Positions 5,577 to 5,911 of a DNA stretch of 5,911 nt are shown one piece after another. Location: NCBI GenBank assembly GCA_051745935.1, contig JBNJEM010000512.1, positions 1 to 5,911 of the forward strand, read 5' to 3'. Position 1 is the first letter of the stretch. Every line of letters begins with the position of its first letter. The notes below the pieces were generated by a model that made no database searches, was not told where the DNA came from, and saw only the letters and a program-made list of their open reading frames with translations. This DNA comes from JBNJEM01 sp051745935. GTDB lineage: Bacteria > Planctomycetota > Planctomycetia > Pirellulales > Pirellulaceae. Both the position numbers and the translations under genes were made by a program.

Positions 5577-5911
5577 GTGATGGCCGCCGGAAGACGCGAT
5601 GTCAGGCGACGAGGCGGCAACGTGGGGGGACAGCGAGCAAGAGGATGGACCGGAAGGGCACGGGTGAGGCAGTACGCGCGATCGGAATCAGGAGCAGCGC
5701 GCACCGCGATGGGAGACTGGCGTCCCAGTCAAAAAAAATGACGTGTGTCCGTCAGTGTCTGCGAAACAGAAACACCTCACACGGGGCACCAAGCCGTTAC
5801 GCCAAACGTCGGAGTGAAACGCGGCACACTCCGGCGGAGGATCTCGCCTATTTGAACACGCGGCGGCTCGCGGCGGCGCCCTTCAACTGGGAGGCCTCCA
5901 TCCGCGTCGCG
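5573..5911 (+). CDS. Long open frame leaving the right edge, coding status doubtful
   Basis: No stop occurs from 5552 to the edge in this frame. Possible ATG starts are at 5573, 5645 and 5738, none with a well-spaced Shine-Dalgarno. The first 50 or so residues are Arg/Gly/Ser/Thr-rich and look non-coding. The last 30 (for example TPAEDLAYLNTRRLAAAPFN) look more protein-like. It crosses the hairpin at 5715-5730 and the minus-strand terminator at 5731-5754, which argues against it. It is an alternative to the minus-strand tail at 5848-5910; at most one is likely real. Confidence 0.18.
   Translation, partial: MRDGRRKTRCQATRRQRGGTASKRMDRKGTGEAVRAIGIRSSAHRDGRLASQSKKMTCVRQCLRNRNTSHGAPSRYAKRRSETRHTPAEDLAYLNTRRLAAAPFNWEASIRVA
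5715..5730. repeat. REP-like hairpin GACTGG-CGTC-CCAGTC
   Basis: A perfect 6-bp stem with a four-base loop is followed by eight A residues (5731-5738). An alternative pairing, TGGGA with TCCCA (5710-5714, 5723-5727), uses overlapping bases, so two mutually exclusive hairpins are possible. Neither strand has a stem followed by a T-tract from this hairpin, so it is not itself a terminator. Confidence 0.4.
5731..5754 (-). terminator. Probable intrinsic terminator for a minus-strand gene entering from the right
   Basis: On the minus strand the stem TGACG (5754-5750), loop GACACA and CGTCA (5743-5739) is followed at once by eight T residues (5738-5731). The stem is short (5 bp), but the uninterrupted T8 tract is strong. 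It would end transcription of a leftward gene whose 3' end lies just to the right, consistent with the minus-strand frame that stops at 5848. Confidence 0.45.
5848..5910 (-). CDS. Possible C-terminal end of an unidentified protein entering from the right edge
   Basis: A minus-strand frame enters at the window edge and ends at TAG 5850-5848, giving 20 residues, ATRMEASQLKGAAASRRVFK. Third codon positions are almost all G or C. A probable terminator (5754-5731) lies about 95 bases beyond the stop, which favours a real leftward gene convergent with the phosphoesterase. The tail is too short to name a family. The overlapping plus-strand frame shares the same third positions, so base composition cannot separate the two. 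Confidence 0.32.
   Translation of the reverse strand, partial: ATRMEASQLKGAAASRRVFK

Larger units (their letters stand above)
5386..5737. other. Intergenic region after the phosphoesterase, no convincing gene
   Basis: The long minus-strand frame crossing this stretch (5282-5704) runs antisense into the phosphoesterase and shows no ribosome-binding site or family motif, so I treat it as chance. Visible elements are the promoter-like site with palindrome at 5548-5576 and a hairpin at 5715-5730. No intrinsic terminator for the phosphoesterase was found between 5386 and 5550. Confidence 0.5.

Noticed and set aside
5282..5704. Minus-strand frame of 140 codons overlapping the phosphoesterase 3' end
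   Set aside because: It runs antisense into a motif-complete gene, has no ribosome-binding site, and is Arg/Pro/Ala-rich as expected for chance GC-rich frames.

Overview
The window looks like a piece of a planctomycete chromosome, most likely Pirellulales or a relative. Three things point there. The large TolC-like lipoprotein has the N-terminal layout of that group (GCTRTHYRKRAD after the lipobox, then a Pro/Asp-rich linker with SRFFDPHNLDHPPLPPDDP). The left-edge gene is the planctomycete type of IS200-like/REP-associated transposase. A REP-like repeat with the core CCCGAAGCGTGAGCGAGGG lies between them. Family assignments come from motif recognition, not a database search.

Layout, left to right. 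Positions 1-276 (minus) hold the N-terminal third of an IS200-like (Y1/HUH) transposase that leaves the window, with a good promoter (400-429) and a strong Shine-Dalgarno. Positions 277-1044 hold no convincing gene, but contain a REP-like imperfect palindrome, a 9-bp-period tandem repeat and a perfect-arm palindrome. Positions 1045-3516 (minus) encode an 823-residue TolC-family outer-membrane efflux lipoprotein with a long helical insert. A small ORF of uncertain status overlaps its 5' end. Positions 3517-4509 form a gene-poor divergent region with two more 9-bp-period arrays and a long-range inverted repeat between them. Positions 4510-5385 (plus) encode an exported calcineurin-like metallophosphoesterase with all core metal-ligand motifs. 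Positions 5386-5911 hold a promoter-like site built around a 12-bp palindrome, a REP-like hairpin, a probable minus-strand terminator and the ambiguous edge of another gene.

The genes do not form an obvious operon. The TolC-like gene has no adaptor (HlyD-type) or pump gene next to it here, and it diverges from the phosphoesterase across nearly 1 kb. The most notable feature is the density of dispersed-repeat material in every intergenic stretch, beside a transposase family known to be associated with REP palindromes. I see no CRISPR array, tRNA, rRNA, or clear defence or biosynthetic system. I cannot claim a new system. The best candidates for a second look are the repeat-plus-stem block at 4053-4224 and the RAYT-like gene with its possible REP partners.
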